A stretch of 64,000 nt of DNA from JAKFWF01 sp963750535 (lineage in GTDB: Bacteria > Pseudomonadota > Alphaproteobacteria > Rhizobiales > Hyphomicrobiaceae): assembly GCA_963750535.1 (NCBI GenBank), contig CAVVRF010000028.1:425675-489674 (forward strand), read 5' to 3'. This document shows positions 1 through 9,468 of the stretch, one piece after another. Each line of letters begins with the position of its first letter. The first letter of the stretch is position 1. The notes beneath the pieces are model-generated. The model saw nothing but the letters and a program-made list of their open reading frames with translations. It was not told where the DNA came from and did no database searches. The translations under genes and the position numbers were made by a program.

Positions 1-324
1 GTCGAAGGCGCTGGCCGCCAGCGTGAACAGCGGCCGTCCGATGCGGAAGGTCTTGTTCTCGCGCACCTGCGCCAGATAGCCGAGCGACACCATCGTCTTG
101 GCGAGATGGAACGTGGTGCTGGTGTGCAGGCCGACGCGGCGGCTGAGGTCGCCGAGCCTGATGCCGTCGCGGTGGCGAGCCACCTCCTCCAGGATTGCGA
201 AGGCACGCTCGATCGACTGTACCCCGCCACGATCCTTGGGCGGCACGATGAGTGGATCATCTGGTGCGGCGTCGGCAGTGGCAGGGAAGTTTTGTGTCAC
301 GGCTGGCCTCGTGCTTTCCGTCAT
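1..324 (-). CDS. IclR-family transcriptional regulator, N-terminal part (runs off window)
   Basis: The first 108 residues of a regulator are present; the rest lies beyond the left edge. After a roughly 30-residue polar leader comes an IclR-type winged helix-turn-helix: a helix around VQSIERAFAILEEVA, then LGDLSRRVGLHTSTTFHLAK as the recognition region, then GYLAQVRENKTFRIG as the wing. The ATG overlaps the TGA of the aldehyde dehydrogenase (ATGA), so the two are probably translationally coupled and this is the last gene of the minus-strand catabolic operon. IclR proteins usually sense a small carboxylate or aromatic through their C-terminal domain, which is missing here. It is inferred to regulate the upstream operon; the ligand is unknown. 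Confidence 0.85.
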   Translation of the reverse strand, partial: MTESTRPAVTQNFPATADAAPDDPLIVPPKDRGGVQSIERAFAILEEVARHRDGIRLGDLSRRVGLHTSTTFHLAKTMVSLGYLAQVRENKTFRIGRPLFTLAASAFD

Positions 325-1780
325 AGATTGAATACAACAAGGCGCTCATCGGTCATATCCTTGATCGCGTACTTCGGCCCCTCGCGGCCAATGCCGCTGT
401 CCTTGATGCCGCCGTAGGCAAGCTGGTCGGTACGCCAGGTCGAGGAGCCGTTGAGAATGACGCCGCCGGTCCTCAGCGAACGCACGGCGCGCATCGCGAG
501 GTCCAGAGACTTGGTGAAGAGGCCGCATTGCAAGCCGAACCGGCTCTCGCTGATGCGCCGGAAAACGTCGTCGATGTCGGTGAAGCGCTGGATGCTGACT
601 ACCGGGCCGAACACCTCGTTGCAGACGACCTTCATGTCCGGCCGCACGTCGACCAGCACTGCCGGCTCCAGCTGCGCGCCGGTCCGGCGCCCGCCGGTGA
701 GCAGCGTCGCGCCCTGCGCCACGTGCCTCCTGGACCCAGGTCTCGACGCGCCGCGCCGCTGCTTCGTCGATCAACGTGCCGACATCGGTCGCGGGATCGA
801 GTGGATCGCCGACCTTCAGCGACTTGACCTCGGCCACCAGGCGCTTGGCGAACGCATCGTGGAGCGTTTCGTGGACGTAGACGTTCTGTACAGAGATGCA
901 GCTCTGGCCAGCCAGTCGCATGGCATTGCGGCCGCACACCGGGGCGCTGTCCTCGATCGAGGCATCGGCGGCGACGATGGTGGGCCCATCGCCACCGAGC
1001 TCGAGCGCGACCCGCCTGCAGACCCGAGGCGGCCTTGATCGCGGCCCCGGCGCCGGGCGATCCGGTGAACGAAATGAAGTCGACGCGCGGATCGCGCACC
1101 AGCAATGGCCCGACGATATCGCCGTAGAGGACATTGATCGCGCCCGGCGGCGTGCCGGCATCGACGAAAATCCTCGCGATCTCGTGGATGACGCCCGGAC
1201 ATTGCGGCGGCGCCTTGAGAACGATGGCGTTGCCTGCCGCCAGCGCCGGCGCGATCTTGTGGCAGGCGAGATTGAACGGCGCGTTGAATGGGGTGATACC
1301 GGCGACGATGCCGACCGGGAAGCGCAGCAGGAACGCAAGCTTGCCGGCGCCCATCGGGCTCGCGTCCACCGGCACCTGCTCGCCGGCGATGCGGACCGCC
1401 TCCTCCGCCGACAGCTGGAGCGTGTCCTGCGAGCGCACGACCTCGGCGCGCGCATCCTTGATCGCCTTGCCGGTCTCTCGCGACATGATCTGGGCAATCA
1501 GCTCGGCACGCTCGACCAGCAGCTTGCTGGCGCGCCGCAGCAGGTTGGCGCGCTCGTAGCCCGGCATCGCCGCCATGGTCTTCTTGGCACCCAGGGCCGC
1601 ATCAAGTGCGGCATCGAGGTCCTTGGGGCCTGAGCGCGGTGCTCGCTCCATGATGCCGCCACGGTAGGGATCGACCACGTCATAGGTCTCTGCCGCCGCC
1701 GCCCATCGGCCGCCGATCAGCTGCGGGATGTCGGTGACTTTCGTTTCGCTCGACGAAGAACCTGCGATTTGCATGTTCAT
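321..1780 (-). pseudogene. NAD(P)-dependent aldehyde dehydrogenase, disrupted by two +1 frameshifts
   Basis: Read through two shifts, this is a full-length aldehyde dehydrogenase of about 485 residues. The N-terminal part has the cofactor region (GITPFNAPFNLACHK) and FTGSPGAG. The middle frame carries LELGGDGP and the catalytic cysteine in AGQSCISVQ. The last frame has EVFGPVVSIQRF and ends KDMTDERLVVFNL. The first shift is near 1015, where one extra G would turn LQ-RV into read-through. The second is near 722, with one extra base between EA and VAQGATLL. No other stop interrupts the three segments and all motifs survive, so the lesion is either very recent or a sequencing insertion. It would oxidise an aldehyde made by the upstream SDR/TPP enzymes. 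A second in-frame ATG at 1774 has better spacing from AGAGG. Confidence 0.85.
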
Positions 1781-1811
1781 GACCTCTTGGGGTTTGCGCG
1801 CCGCGACCGCC

Positions 1812-2759
1812 TCAGCCGTGGCCGGTCAACAGCAGATCGATCCAGTCGTGCAGTCCGCGCCGCATGTCCCACTTCGGCCGATAGCCGAGCTCGGTCTTCG
1901 CGCGTTCGATCGACAGCGCGCCTTTCTTCACCGCCTCGGTACCGTCGACGAAGCGCAGCGGCCCGCTGCCGTGCGAGAGGTCGGCATCGGGCAACCGCTC
2001 CTTGATCAGTGCGACCACCTCGTTGAAGGAGACCGCCCGGCCGGTGGTGATGTGATAGGCGTCGAAGCGGTGGCGATCCTTGTCGAGCGCCAGCAGGATG
2101 CCCTGCACCACGTCGGCGATGTGCACCTGATCGACGGCATAGTTGCCGCCGCCCGGCAGGTGCAGCGGCTTGCCCGCCACCGCCGCCTCGAGCAGGTTTC
2201 GCGGTGCGCGCGCCCGCGGGAAATAGGGTCCGTAGACCCAGCAGGTGCGGGTGTGAATGCATTCGAGACCGTAGGCCGCCGCATAGTCGCGGCACACCTG
2301 CTCGACCACGAACTTGGAAATGCCGTAGGGCTTGGTCGGCAGGCAGCGATGCGTCTCGTCGATGGTGTCGGCCTCGAACGGACCGTAGATCTCCTCCGAG
2401 CTGATATTGACCATGCGCCTGACGCCAAACAATCGCATCGCCTCGAGCACGGTGATCGTGCCCTCGATGTTCACCCGGAAGGTGCCGATCGGCGAGCCAA
2501 CCGACGCCGGCACGCCGACGATCGCGGCGCAGTGCACGATCTTGTCGGGCTTCTGGTCCTTGACGAGGCCGACGACGTGCGGCCATTCGGTGATCTCGCC
2601 AGGATGCCAGCTGATGTTCGGCCGCGCATCGAGCAGCGACCGCAACCTTGGGCCGGCTGCCAGGTCGGTCGCAATCACGTGGTCGCCGCGAGTGGCCAAG
2701 GCTTCTGCCACAGCATAGCCGATGAACCCGTTCGCACCTGTCACCAGAATTTGCGCCAT
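1812..2759 (-). CDS. NAD-dependent epimerase/dehydratase (extended SDR)
   Basis: A 315-residue extended short-chain dehydrogenase. The start was set at MAQILVTG because it gives the glycine-rich NAD motif GANGFIG right at the N-terminus, with AAAGG a few bases upstream; longer forms would add a nonsense arginine-rich leader. Later come the NISSEEIYGP segment and the catalytic YGISK (Tyr-x-x-x-Lys). Members act on nucleotide sugars, free sugars or sugar acids as epimerases, dehydratases or dehydrogenases. It lies 37 bp downstream of the TPP enzyme and 31 bp upstream of the aldehyde dehydrogenase in one transcription unit. Substrate unknown; its paralogue at 5505-6386 opens the same operon. Confidence 0.85.
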   Translation of the reverse strand: MAQILVTGANGFIGYAVAEALATRGDHVIATDLAAGPRLRSLLDARPNISWHPGEITEWPHVVGLVKDQKPDKIVHCAAIVGVPASVGSPIGTFRVNIEGTITVLEAMRLFGVRRMVNISSEEIYGPFEADTIDETHRCLPTKPYGISKFVVEQVCRDYAAAYGLECIHTRTCWVYGPYFPRARAPRNLLEAAVAGKPLHLPGGGNYAVDQVHIADVVQGILLALDKDRHRFDAYHITTGRAVSFNEVVALIKERLPDADLSHGSGPLRFVDGTEAVKKGALSIERAKTELGYRPKWDMRRGLHDWIDLLLTGHG

Positions 2760-2796
2760 TCGATGCCTTTCGTCGCTTCGCAATTCCATCGGCAGC

Positions 2797-4575
2797 TCAG
2801 CGCACGAGCGGCTTGCCGAACACCGGCTCCTTGTGCGGGATCGGCGGCAAGGCCCAGGTGCCGGTTGCCGGCGGCCGCACGTTCGCATCGACATGGACAT
2901 CCAGCAGGCATGGCTTGCCGAGCTTGATCGCGTGCTCCAGCGCGCCCTTGAACTCCTCGGACTTGGTGACCGTGATGCCCTCGACGCCGCACGCCCGGGC
3001 CCAGGTCGCGAATTCCGGATTGTACGGCGTGTTGTTCGGGCCCTGGTAGAACCCGGTGCCGATCTCGCGGCCAGAGAAGATGCCGTGCTGGATGTCGCGG
3101 ATGGCGCCCCAGGCGAAGTTGTTCCACACCACCCAGACCGCCGGGATATTGTATTCGACCGCGGTGCAAAGCACGTGCGGCGTCATGGTGAAGCCGCCGT
3201 CGCCGCACACCGAGACGCACGGCCGGTCCGGCGCTGCGAGCTTGGCGCCGAGGATGCCGCTCGGCCCGAAGCCCATGCCCGAGAACCCCCAGGTGTTGAG
3301 CATGGTCTGTGGCCGCCGCGCGTTCCAGAACTGCATGAACCAGTTGTGATGGACGCCGGAGTCGAGCGACAGGATGGCATCGTCCGGCAGCACCGCCTGC
3401 AGGTCGGCGACGACGCGCTCGGGGCGCATCGGCGAGGTATGGCTGGCAAAATTCGGACGGGTGTAGGCGTCCCATTCCTTGCGCCAACCGGCGATCTGCT
3501 CGAGCCAGGCACCGCCTTGCGCGCCACGCCGCGCGTTCCGTGCCTCGAGCTCGGCCAGCACCTGCCGCAAGAAGGTCCGCGCATCAGCCAGGATGCCGAG
3601 ATCGGGCACGTAGTTGCGGCCGAGCTCGGAATGGTCGACGTCGACATGGACCAGCTTGGAGGCGGGGAAGTTCCACGAGTAGCCGGGCAGCCACGAAGAT
3701 GACGATCGATCGTCGAAGCGGGCACCGATCGCCAGTACCAGGTCGGCGTGGCGGCCGGCCTGGTTCGCCGGGTAGGCGCCGTTGCGGCCAATGAAGCCGA
3801 GCGACAGGCTGTCCGTCATGTCGATGCAGCCCATGCCATTTGGCGAGCTGATCACCGGGATGGACAGCCGGCGCGCCAGCTCGGTCAGCTCTGCACTGGC
3901 TTCCGACAGCGTCACGCCGTGACCGATGAATAGCACCGGCCGCTTGGCTGCCAGCACCATGTCGATGGTGGCCGTCACGTCGCCCGGCGAGGCGCCGCTG
4001 CGCCGCAGATTGAAGCCGTTCCAGGCGGGCTCGCCGGTGATGTCGGCTTCCTCCTGGAACACGTCGAACGGGATGTCGAGGCTGACAGGGCCTGGCCGGC
4101 CGCTGGTCATCGCCGTCACCGCCTGGCGCATCATCAGCGGCAGCTGCTCGACGCGGGTCGGCTGGAAGGCGCGTTTCACCACCGGCCGGACGATGTTCGG
4201 GAAATCGGCCTGGTAGTGGCGGTTGATCTCCTGGAACGGGCTGCGGTTGAATTGCGAGGTCGGCACATTGGCGGTGATCGCCAGGAACGCCGACGAGTCC
4301 GCCTGGGCCAGCGCCAGCGCCATCACGAGGTTGGCGGAGCCCGGCCCACAGGAGGTCAACGTCGCCACCGCCTGATGCTTCACCCTGAAGTAGGCGTCGG
4401 CCATGTGCCCGGCGGTCTGCTCGTGGCGCGGCGAGATCATCTTGATCTTGTCGCGGGCATTGTAGAGCTCGTCGAGCAGACCAACGTTGCCGTGACCGCA
4501 GATTCCGAAAACGTACGGGATCTTCTCGCGCACGAGAAAGTCCACGATGTAGGCTGCACCCTTCATGCGCGGCAT
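2797..4575 (-). CDS. Thiamine-diphosphate-dependent enzyme, acetolactate-synthase-like
   Basis: A 592-residue enzyme with the three-domain layout of the acetolactate synthase/benzoylformate decarboxylase superfamily. The activating glutamate is E52 in RHEQTAGHMADAY. The TPP/Mg motif begins at GDG458 and ends at the NN pair near 485. The start at MPRMKG has a GGAGGAG ribosome site five bases upstream. No regulatory small subunit gene is adjacent, which argues against a biosynthetic acetolactate synthase. In this context a catabolic C-C ligating, cleaving or hydrolysing role on a sugar-acid intermediate is more likely. Family is certain, reaction is not. Confidence 0.85.
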   Translation of the reverse strand: MPRMKGAAYIVDFLVREKIPYVFGICGHGNVGLLDELYNARDKIKMISPRHEQTAGHMADAYFRVKHQAVATLTSCGPGSANLVMALALAQADSSAFLAITANVPTSQFNRSPFQEINRHYQADFPNIVRPVVKRAFQPTRVEQLPLMMRQAVTAMTSGRPGPVSLDIPFDVFQEEADITGEPAWNGFNLRRSGASPGDVTATIDMVLAAKRPVLFIGHGVTLSEASAELTELARRLSIPVISSPNGMGCIDMTDSLSLGFIGRNGAYPANQAGRHADLVLAIGARFDDRSSSSWLPGYSWNFPASKLVHVDVDHSELGRNYVPDLGILADARTFLRQVLAELEARNARRGAQGGAWLEQIAGWRKEWDAYTRPNFASHTSPMRPERVVADLQAVLPDDAILSLDSGVHHNWFMQFWNARRPQTMLNTWGFSGMGFGPSGILGAKLAAPDRPCVSVCGDGGFTMTPHVLCTAVEYNIPAVWVVWNNFAWGAIRDIQHGIFSGREIGTGFYQGPNNTPYNPEFATWARACGVEGITVTKSEEFKGALEHAIKLGKPCLLDVHVDANVRPPATGTWALPPIPHKEPVFGKPLVR

Positions 4576-4650
4576 CCCACTCCTCCATTTTCCGGTCCAG
4601 GACGCTCGGGCGCCACGGTCCATTGAAGTCGGTTTCTTCGGGCAGGAATT

Positions 4651-5487
4651 CTATGCAGCCACTTCCTTGAAGCCGGCCGCGACGAGCCGGCGGGCGCTAT
4701 CCTCGATGGTGGCGTCTGCCTCGGTCGAGATCACTTCCAGCACCGGGCGCTCGCGATGACCGATCTCGGCGAGAACCGGCGGCACCACATGGAACGGAAC
4801 GTCACCGAGCCCGACCGGATCGTGCCGGTAGACTTGCCGCCCGGTGTCCGACAGATGCACCAGGGCGAGGCGCGGCGCCGCCAGTCGCAGCGCTGCAGCG
4901 ATGTCCTCCTTGACGAAGTGACCATTGGCGACGTCGTAGACCACCTGCACCGTGTCCGCGTCGTAGCGCTCGATCTGCTTCATCAGGTCGCCGATGCGCG
5001 GCAGGAAGGCGAACGGCATGTTCTCGGCATAGAGTTTCGTTCCTGCCTTCCTGGCGGCCGGGATCAGGCGTTCGAAACCGCGATGGAAATGGCCGAGTAG
5101 CTCGTCGCGCCGCATCGGAAACAATCCATTCGCCTTGCCGGGCCCGATGACCACGCCGGGCGCACAGATCTCGCCGGCCAGCGCGATGATCCGCTCGAGA
5201 TGCTCGAGCGAGATGTTGCGCACATCTTCCGAAGCGGCCGCGATGTTCACGTCGAGATTCGGCATGTTGAGGCTGACGACGCGAACGCCGAGGCCCTCGA
5301 TGCGTTTGCGCAACGCCGTGCGGTCGCCGGCCGTCATCGTCTTGGGCCACAGATGACCGGGGTAGACCATCAGCTCGAAGGTGCGAAAGCCACGGCCGGC
5401 AAGCTCGGTCAAGAAGCGCTCGGCGGTATAGTCGAACGTATACGAATACGAGTTGACGCCGAACGCGGCGGTGCCGTCAGCAGACAT
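4651..5487 (-). CDS. Sugar phosphate isomerase/epimerase family protein (TIM barrel)
   Basis: A 278-residue protein of the AP-endonuclease-2/xylose-isomerase-like barrel superfamily. Visible strand-end motifs include FELMVYPGHLWP, VSLNMPNLDVN, GVVIGPGKANG, KLYAENMPFAF (candidate metal glutamate), VQVVYDVANGHF and LALVHLSDTGR (candidate His/Asp ligands) and RPVLEVISTE (terminal glutamate). Metal-dependent ketose/aldose or hydroxyacid isomerisation is typical of the family. It sits 17 bp after the first SDR and 75 bp before the TPP enzyme, so it is probably an early step of the same catabolic route. Exact substrate unknown. Confidence 0.8.
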   Translation of the reverse strand: MSADGTAAFGVNSYSYTFDYTAERFLTELAGRGFRTFELMVYPGHLWPKTMTAGDRTALRKRIEGLGVRVVSLNMPNLDVNIAAASEDVRNISLEHLERIIALAGEICAPGVVIGPGKANGLFPMRRDELLGHFHRGFERLIPAARKAGTKLYAENMPFAFLPRIGDLMKQIERYDADTVQVVYDVANGHFVKEDIAAALRLAAPRLALVHLSDTGRQVYRHDPVGLGDVPFHVVPPVLAEIGHRERPVLEVISTEADATIEDSARRLVAAGFKEVAA

Positions 5488-5504
5488 GGGATGTTGTCTC
5501 CGTA

Positions 5505-6386
5505 TCAGGCGCCGGCAGCGGGCGAATCGCGCATGCTTTTCCAGTCGATCGTCGGCTCGTAGCCGAGCACCTCTCGCGCCTTGGTTATGTCGAGCACCGA
5601 GGCGTGTGGGTTTCTCGCGTAGTAGTCCGGCCGGCGGATTTCCGGCAGTTTGCCCCAGCGTTCGACGGCGAATTCGAGCGTCGGCTTGGTGTTGAGACCA
5701 TTCGCGGCCGAGATGGTGAAAGTGTCGAAGCCGCGGTAGCCCGCGGTCAGCGTCTTGTGGAAGCCCTGCGCCACGTCCTGCGGCGCCACATACGCCCAGA
5801 AGTGGTAGTTTTGCGGGTCGCTGCCGCGCCCGACGAGCTCCGGGTACTCCGGCGGGAACACCACGTGCACCGGGCGGATGGCGAACACCTCGAGCTTGCG
5901 CCGCGCGGCGAAGCTCTCGGCGATCGTCTCGGTGATGTACTTGCTCAGCGAATAGAACTCGGTCGGCCGGCAGGGATGGGCCTCGTCGACCGGCAGGTAC
6001 TTCGGCGGCCAGTCTGGTGGATTGTAGGACAGGCCGAACACCGAGTCGCTGGAAGCGACCGACATGCGCCTGACGCCTGCATCTTCGGCCGCCTGCATGA
6101 CGACCCAAGCGCCCTGGACGTTGGTGTTGAACGTGATCGGGGCCGGCGCCGTGCGCGGGTTTGGGATCGCCGCGAGGTGGACCACGGCGTCCTGACCGCG
6201 AAAGGCGTCAAGGACCGCATCGTAGTCGGTCATGTTGGCCCGCTTGAATTTGACACCGCGCGGCAGCGGCGCCGTCGGCTCCGCCACGTCGAGCACGGTC
6301 ACCTCGGACACCGGGGCAAGCCTCTCGACGACCGACCGGCCGAGCCGACCGAGCCCGCCCGTCACCACAATCCGTTCGAATTTCAC
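5505..6386 (-). CDS. NAD-dependent SDR dehydrogenase/epimerase (first gene of operon)
   Basis: A 293-residue extended SDR. A GTG start at 6386 is chosen because GAGGAA precedes it by about five bases and it places the NAD motif GGLGRLG at residues 9-15. Other marks are VVHLAAIPNP, SVASSDSVFG and the catalytic FYSLSKY (Tyr-x-x-x-Lys). Overall length and spacing recall uronate/aldose dehydrogenase-like SDRs, but the assignment does not go beyond family level. It is the promoter-proximal gene of the six-gene minus-strand unit, with a good sigma-70-type promoter about 50 bp upstream. Confidence 0.82.
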   Translation of the reverse strand: MKFERIVVTGGLGRLGRSVVERLAPVSEVTVLDVAEPTAPLPRGVKFKRANMTDYDAVLDAFRGQDAVVHLAAIPNPRTAPAPITFNTNVQGAWVVMQAAEDAGVRRMSVASSDSVFGLSYNPPDWPPKYLPVDEAHPCRPTEFYSLSKYITETIAESFAARRKLEVFAIRPVHVVFPPEYPELVGRGSDPQNYHFWAYVAPQDVAQGFHKTLTAGYRGFDTFTISAANGLNTKPTLEFAVERWGKLPEIRRPDYYARNPHASVLDITKAREVLGYEPTIDWKSMRDSPAAGA

Positions 6387-6437
6387 GGCGTTTCCTCGCT
6401 CAATTCTTCTTGGCAATTGAGGCCGATGGTCAGGCGA

Positions 6438-6465
6438 AGCATATTTTCACTATTTGAGATGTCAA
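6438..6465 (-). promoter_or_regulatory. Sigma-70-type promoter of the SDR-to-IclR operon
   Basis: Read on the minus strand there is a perfect TTGACA (6465-6460), a 16-base spacer, and TATGCT (6443-6438). Transcription would begin near 6431, about 45 bases before the GTG of the first SDR. This is the best promoter match seen at the left end. The last gene of the unit is an IclR regulator, so its operator would be expected here, but no clear palindrome was found. Confidence 0.6.
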
Positions 6466-6761
6466 CCGATATGGTGGGAATGTGCCTCGGGGCGCGGCGT
6501 CGCGCAGGCTTGGCAATTGGCACTACGTTCGGATGAACGCCGTCGCGATGCTCGCATGCTGCCACATCGGCGAATCGCCGCATGGCCTAGGGCTATTGGA
6601 ATGATCGTGCGGTCCTGCGCAGGCGTCGGCTGCCGTGCCGGGACGCTCCTGGGAACTCGCGCCTCACTGCATCGCACGGTCCGCAGGGAGCAAGATTACA
6701 GCCGCTTCTTCGCTATTGTAAAAAACGTAGTGGCTCTGTGGAAGAAATCGTGTGCGGCTCT
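6466..6761. other. Gene-free stretch upstream of the operon promoter
   Basis: About 300 bases between the promoter of the SDR operon and the 3' end of the FAD oxidoreductase. Short open frames here have no recognisable protein character. An A-rich run (TAAAAAAC near 6720) lies just downstream of the oxidoreductase stop and reads as a T-run on the minus strand, but no convincing stem precedes it. Confidence 0.5.
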
Positions 6762-8060
6762 TCACACCGATCGCCGATCACGCCAGCGGTAGTAGAGGAT
6801 CGAGGGGGCCAGGAACCATGGATTGCCATAGTAGAGTGGACGTGTCTGGAAGTTGAGACCATCGAGTGCCGTCCGGCCTTCCTGGCGCCCCAGAACTTGC
6901 TGTCCGATCCGCATGCCGAAATAGCTCGCCGTTCCGACGCCGGCGCCGCAATAGCCCATCGCATAATACATTCCGTCGTGCCGACCGACGTGCATCAGCT
7001 CATCGAATGAGTAGGCGATGAAACCGCACCAGGAATGGCTGATTCGTGTCGCTGCAAGTTCCGGGAAGATCTGCACCATGTCGGCGTGGAGCTTGGGGCC
7101 GCTGACTCGCGGATCGGTCTCGTTGAGCGATACCCGTCCGCCGAACAAGATGCGGCGACGGTCTGGTGATGCCCGGTAGTAGTAGACGACTTTTCGGGTA
7201 TCGCTGACGATCCGGTTCTTTGGAAACAACCGGTCGATCAGCCCCCTATCGAGCGGCTCGGTCGCGATCATGTAGCTGCCGATCGGTATCACTCTGCGCT
7301 GCAGCCAGGGGGTGAGACTGCCGGTGTAGCCGTTGGTCGCGATGACGACGTCGCGGGCTTCGAGCGTGCCCCGCCCGGTCTGCAGTCGGAAGCCCGTCGG
7401 GATCTTTTCAATTGCCGTTACCGGGCAATGGGCGATGACGTCGGCGCCCGCGGCAACGACGCGGTCGAGCACCCCCTGATGATATCGGGCCGGATCGATC
7501 GACGCATGAGCCTCGTAGACGACACCGCCGTGATAGGCGTCGGTGCCGAGCTCGCGGCGCTGCTCCGCGCGCGGTACCGCATGGGCCTTGACCTCCAGTC
7601 CCTTCGGTTGATCGGTGATCCGGCGAACGAGCGCGTCATATTGCGAGGCGCTATGGGCCGCATGGAAACGGCCGACGACGCCGAAATCGCAGTCGATCTT
7701 CTCAGCGGTGACAAACTCGTTGATCCAGGCGAGCGACGCCTGGCCTTCCTTGAGGATATCGAACGCCTTCTGCGGCCCATGCCGGCTTGCGAGATCATCG
7801 AAGGTCGGCTTGATGCTCGTCGAGATCTGTCCGCCATTGCGCGTGCTGCAGCCGAAGCCGGCATGTTCCGCGTCGAGCACGACGGTATGTCGGCCACCGC
7901 GGGCGGTCTGCAATGCGGCGTGCAATCCGGTATAGCCGGAGCCGACGACAGCGACGTCGGCTCTTGCCGGCACGTTCTGCTTCGGCAATTCGGGACGCGG
8001 CACGTGATCCCACCAGTAGGGGGTTGTCTTGAAGTCCGAGGTGAACAAGGCGGTCGTCAC
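6762..8060 (-). CDS. FAD-dependent amine/amino-acid oxidoreductase (DAO family, PuuB-like)
   Basis: A 432-residue flavoprotein. A DAO-type N-terminus carries the dinucleotide motif VVGSGYTGLHAALQTARGG at about residues 39-57, followed by VVLDAEHAGFGCSTRNGGQI, the hallmark of gamma-glutamylputrescine oxidase-like enzymes (the GxSxRNGG signature). Start is GTG at 8060. These enzymes oxidise secondary amines or N-acylated amines to aldehydes with hydrogen peroxide release. It is the last gene of the unit encoding a polyamine-type ABC importer, an amidohydrolase and an M20 hydrolase, so import, deacylation or hydrolysis, and amine oxidation is a coherent route. The exact amine is not determinable. 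Confidence 0.85.
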   Translation of the reverse strand: MTTALFTSDFKTTPYWWDHVPRPELPKQNVPARADVAVVGSGYTGLHAALQTARGGRHTVVLDAEHAGFGCSTRNGGQISTSIKPTFDDLASRHGPQKAFDILKEGQASLAWINEFVTAEKIDCDFGVVGRFHAAHSASQYDALVRRITDQPKGLEVKAHAVPRAEQRRELGTDAYHGGVVYEAHASIDPARYHQGVLDRVVAAGADVIAHCPVTAIEKIPTGFRLQTGRGTLEARDVVIATNGYTGSLTPWLQRRVIPIGSYMIATEPLDRGLIDRLFPKNRIVSDTRKVVYYYRASPDRRRILFGGRVSLNETDPRVSGPKLHADMVQIFPELAATRISHSWCGFIAYSFDELMHVGRHDGMYYAMGYCGAGVGTASYFGMRIGQQVLGRQEGRTALDGLNFQTRPLYYGNPWFLAPSILYYRWRDRRSV

Positions 8061-8174
8061 GGCTGCTACTCGCTTCCTGATTGTCGGTTGGGCCGCTGGC
8101 GCCGGACTCTAAACCGGCGCTCCACCCGGACCTCTCGCCGGGGGCCGGTCGGGGATGCTGGCAGGGCGGGCGGT

Positions 8175-9425
8175 CTAGTCGCGGCTGAGATAAGCATACG
8201 CGGCCAGGACGTGCGTCCGCACGATGTGCAGGTAATCCTCGACATCGACGTACTCGTCGTAGGATCCCATGCCGTAGGGGAACGGGCCGTATACGCAGGT
8301 CGGAATGTTCCGGTAGCGCCACAGCCGCGCATCGGTGCCGCCGAGGCTGACGATCGGGATCGGGCGGACATCGCGCAGGCCCTCGACCGTGTCCTGGACG
8401 ATTTCAATGATATCGCAATTGGGGTCGACCCACGACGGCAGGTTGCAGTTGAACTCCCTCATCGTCACGTCGGGGTAGGACTTCAGGATCTTCTCGATTT
8501 CCTCGATGACCCGTTCGCGCGTGACCCCCAGCGGCAGACGAATATCGGCTTCGAACGAAGCACTCGAAGGCACCATGTTGACCTTCACGCCGCCTTTGAT
8601 CGTGCCGACATTGAGCGTGACCTTGTCGACAATGGCGCCGGCGCCCACGCCCATCGCGCGGTCCATGGCGTCACGGCCGGCATCGATCGCGCGCGAAACG
8701 TTGTCCGAGATGATCGGCTTGATCTCGCTCAATCGCTCGAGCTCGGTGGCCAGCGCCATGATCGTCTTGCAGGCACTCTTGCTCGCATGCGTGTACGCGC
8801 CGTGGGCACCGGGAGCCAGCACCGAGAATTCGATCCATAGCGGGCCCTTCTCGCCGAAGCGCACGCTGAGGGGCCCCGACGGCTCGCCGTTCAAGAGCGC
8901 GTCGCCGTGCACCTCCGGGTGGTGCTCCATGAGGTAGCGGGCGCCGTAGGGGCCGAACGTCTCTTCGTCGGAGACCGCGGTCAATGTCAGCTTGCCCTTG
9001 AGACGGTCCTTGATGCGGCTGAGGTAGATGTAGGTGAAGATCGAGGCAGTGGTGCCGCACTTCATGTCGGCAACGCCGCGGCCATAGATCTTGCCGTCGA
9101 CCAGTTCGCCGCCCCACGGATCCTTGGTCCAGCCAAGGCCGTCGTCGGCGACCGGGAACACGTCGATGTGCCCGTTGAGGACGAGGTGGCGACCGGGCGA
9201 CCCGCAGTCGAAGCTCGCCACGATGTTGGGCATGTCCGGATGTGGCGAGATGATCCTGCTGGCCAGACCGTGGCGCTCGAGATTGGAGGTGATGAACGCC
9301 GCCACCGCGCGCGTGTCGCCGGGCGGGTTCGGGCTCTTGTGGCGCACGAACTCGCGCAGAAACGCGATGAGCTTATCCCGGTCCTGATCGATCCATTCGA
9401 GCAGCTGCTGACGTTCCTTGCTCAT
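8175..9425 (-). CDS. M20 family metallohydrolase (ArgE/DapE-like)
   Basis: A 416-residue M20 amidohydrolase with a lid domain. Metal and catalytic positions seen: His and Asp in LNGHIDVFP, the bridging Asp in GRGVADMKCG, the Glu pair in SDEETFG, and Glu in LLNGEPSG. The usual C-terminal ligand motif (A-H-x-x-D-E-Y) reads GMGSYDEYV, so the histidine position is a glycine; metal binding may differ or another residue may serve. GAGGAG lies eight bases before the ATG. Members deacylate N-acyl amino acids or cleave dipeptides. It sits between the amidohydrolase and the FAD oxidase in the same operon. Confidence 0.85.
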   Translation of the reverse strand: MSKERQQLLEWIDQDRDKLIAFLREFVRHKSPNPPGDTRAVAAFITSNLERHGLASRIISPHPDMPNIVASFDCGSPGRHLVLNGHIDVFPVADDGLGWTKDPWGGELVDGKIYGRGVADMKCGTTASIFTYIYLSRIKDRLKGKLTLTAVSDEETFGPYGARYLMEHHPEVHGDALLNGEPSGPLSVRFGEKGPLWIEFSVLAPGAHGAYTHASKSACKTIMALATELERLSEIKPIISDNVSRAIDAGRDAMDRAMGVGAGAIVDKVTLNVGTIKGGVKVNMVPSSASFEADIRLPLGVTRERVIEEIEKILKSYPDVTMREFNCNLPSWVDPNCDIIEIVQDTVEGLRDVRPIPIVSLGGTDARLWRYRNIPTCVYGPFPYGMGSYDEYVDVEDYLHIVRTHVLAAYAYLSRD

Positions 9426-9468
9426 TGCTCAAACTCCTCGACTGCGCAGGATGCTCGTTGCCGGCCGG

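Noticed and set aside
321..1780. Programmed ribosomal frameshifting as explanation of the split genes
   Set aside because: The shift sites share no slippery heptamer, stop context or stimulatory hairpin, and differ from gene to gene.
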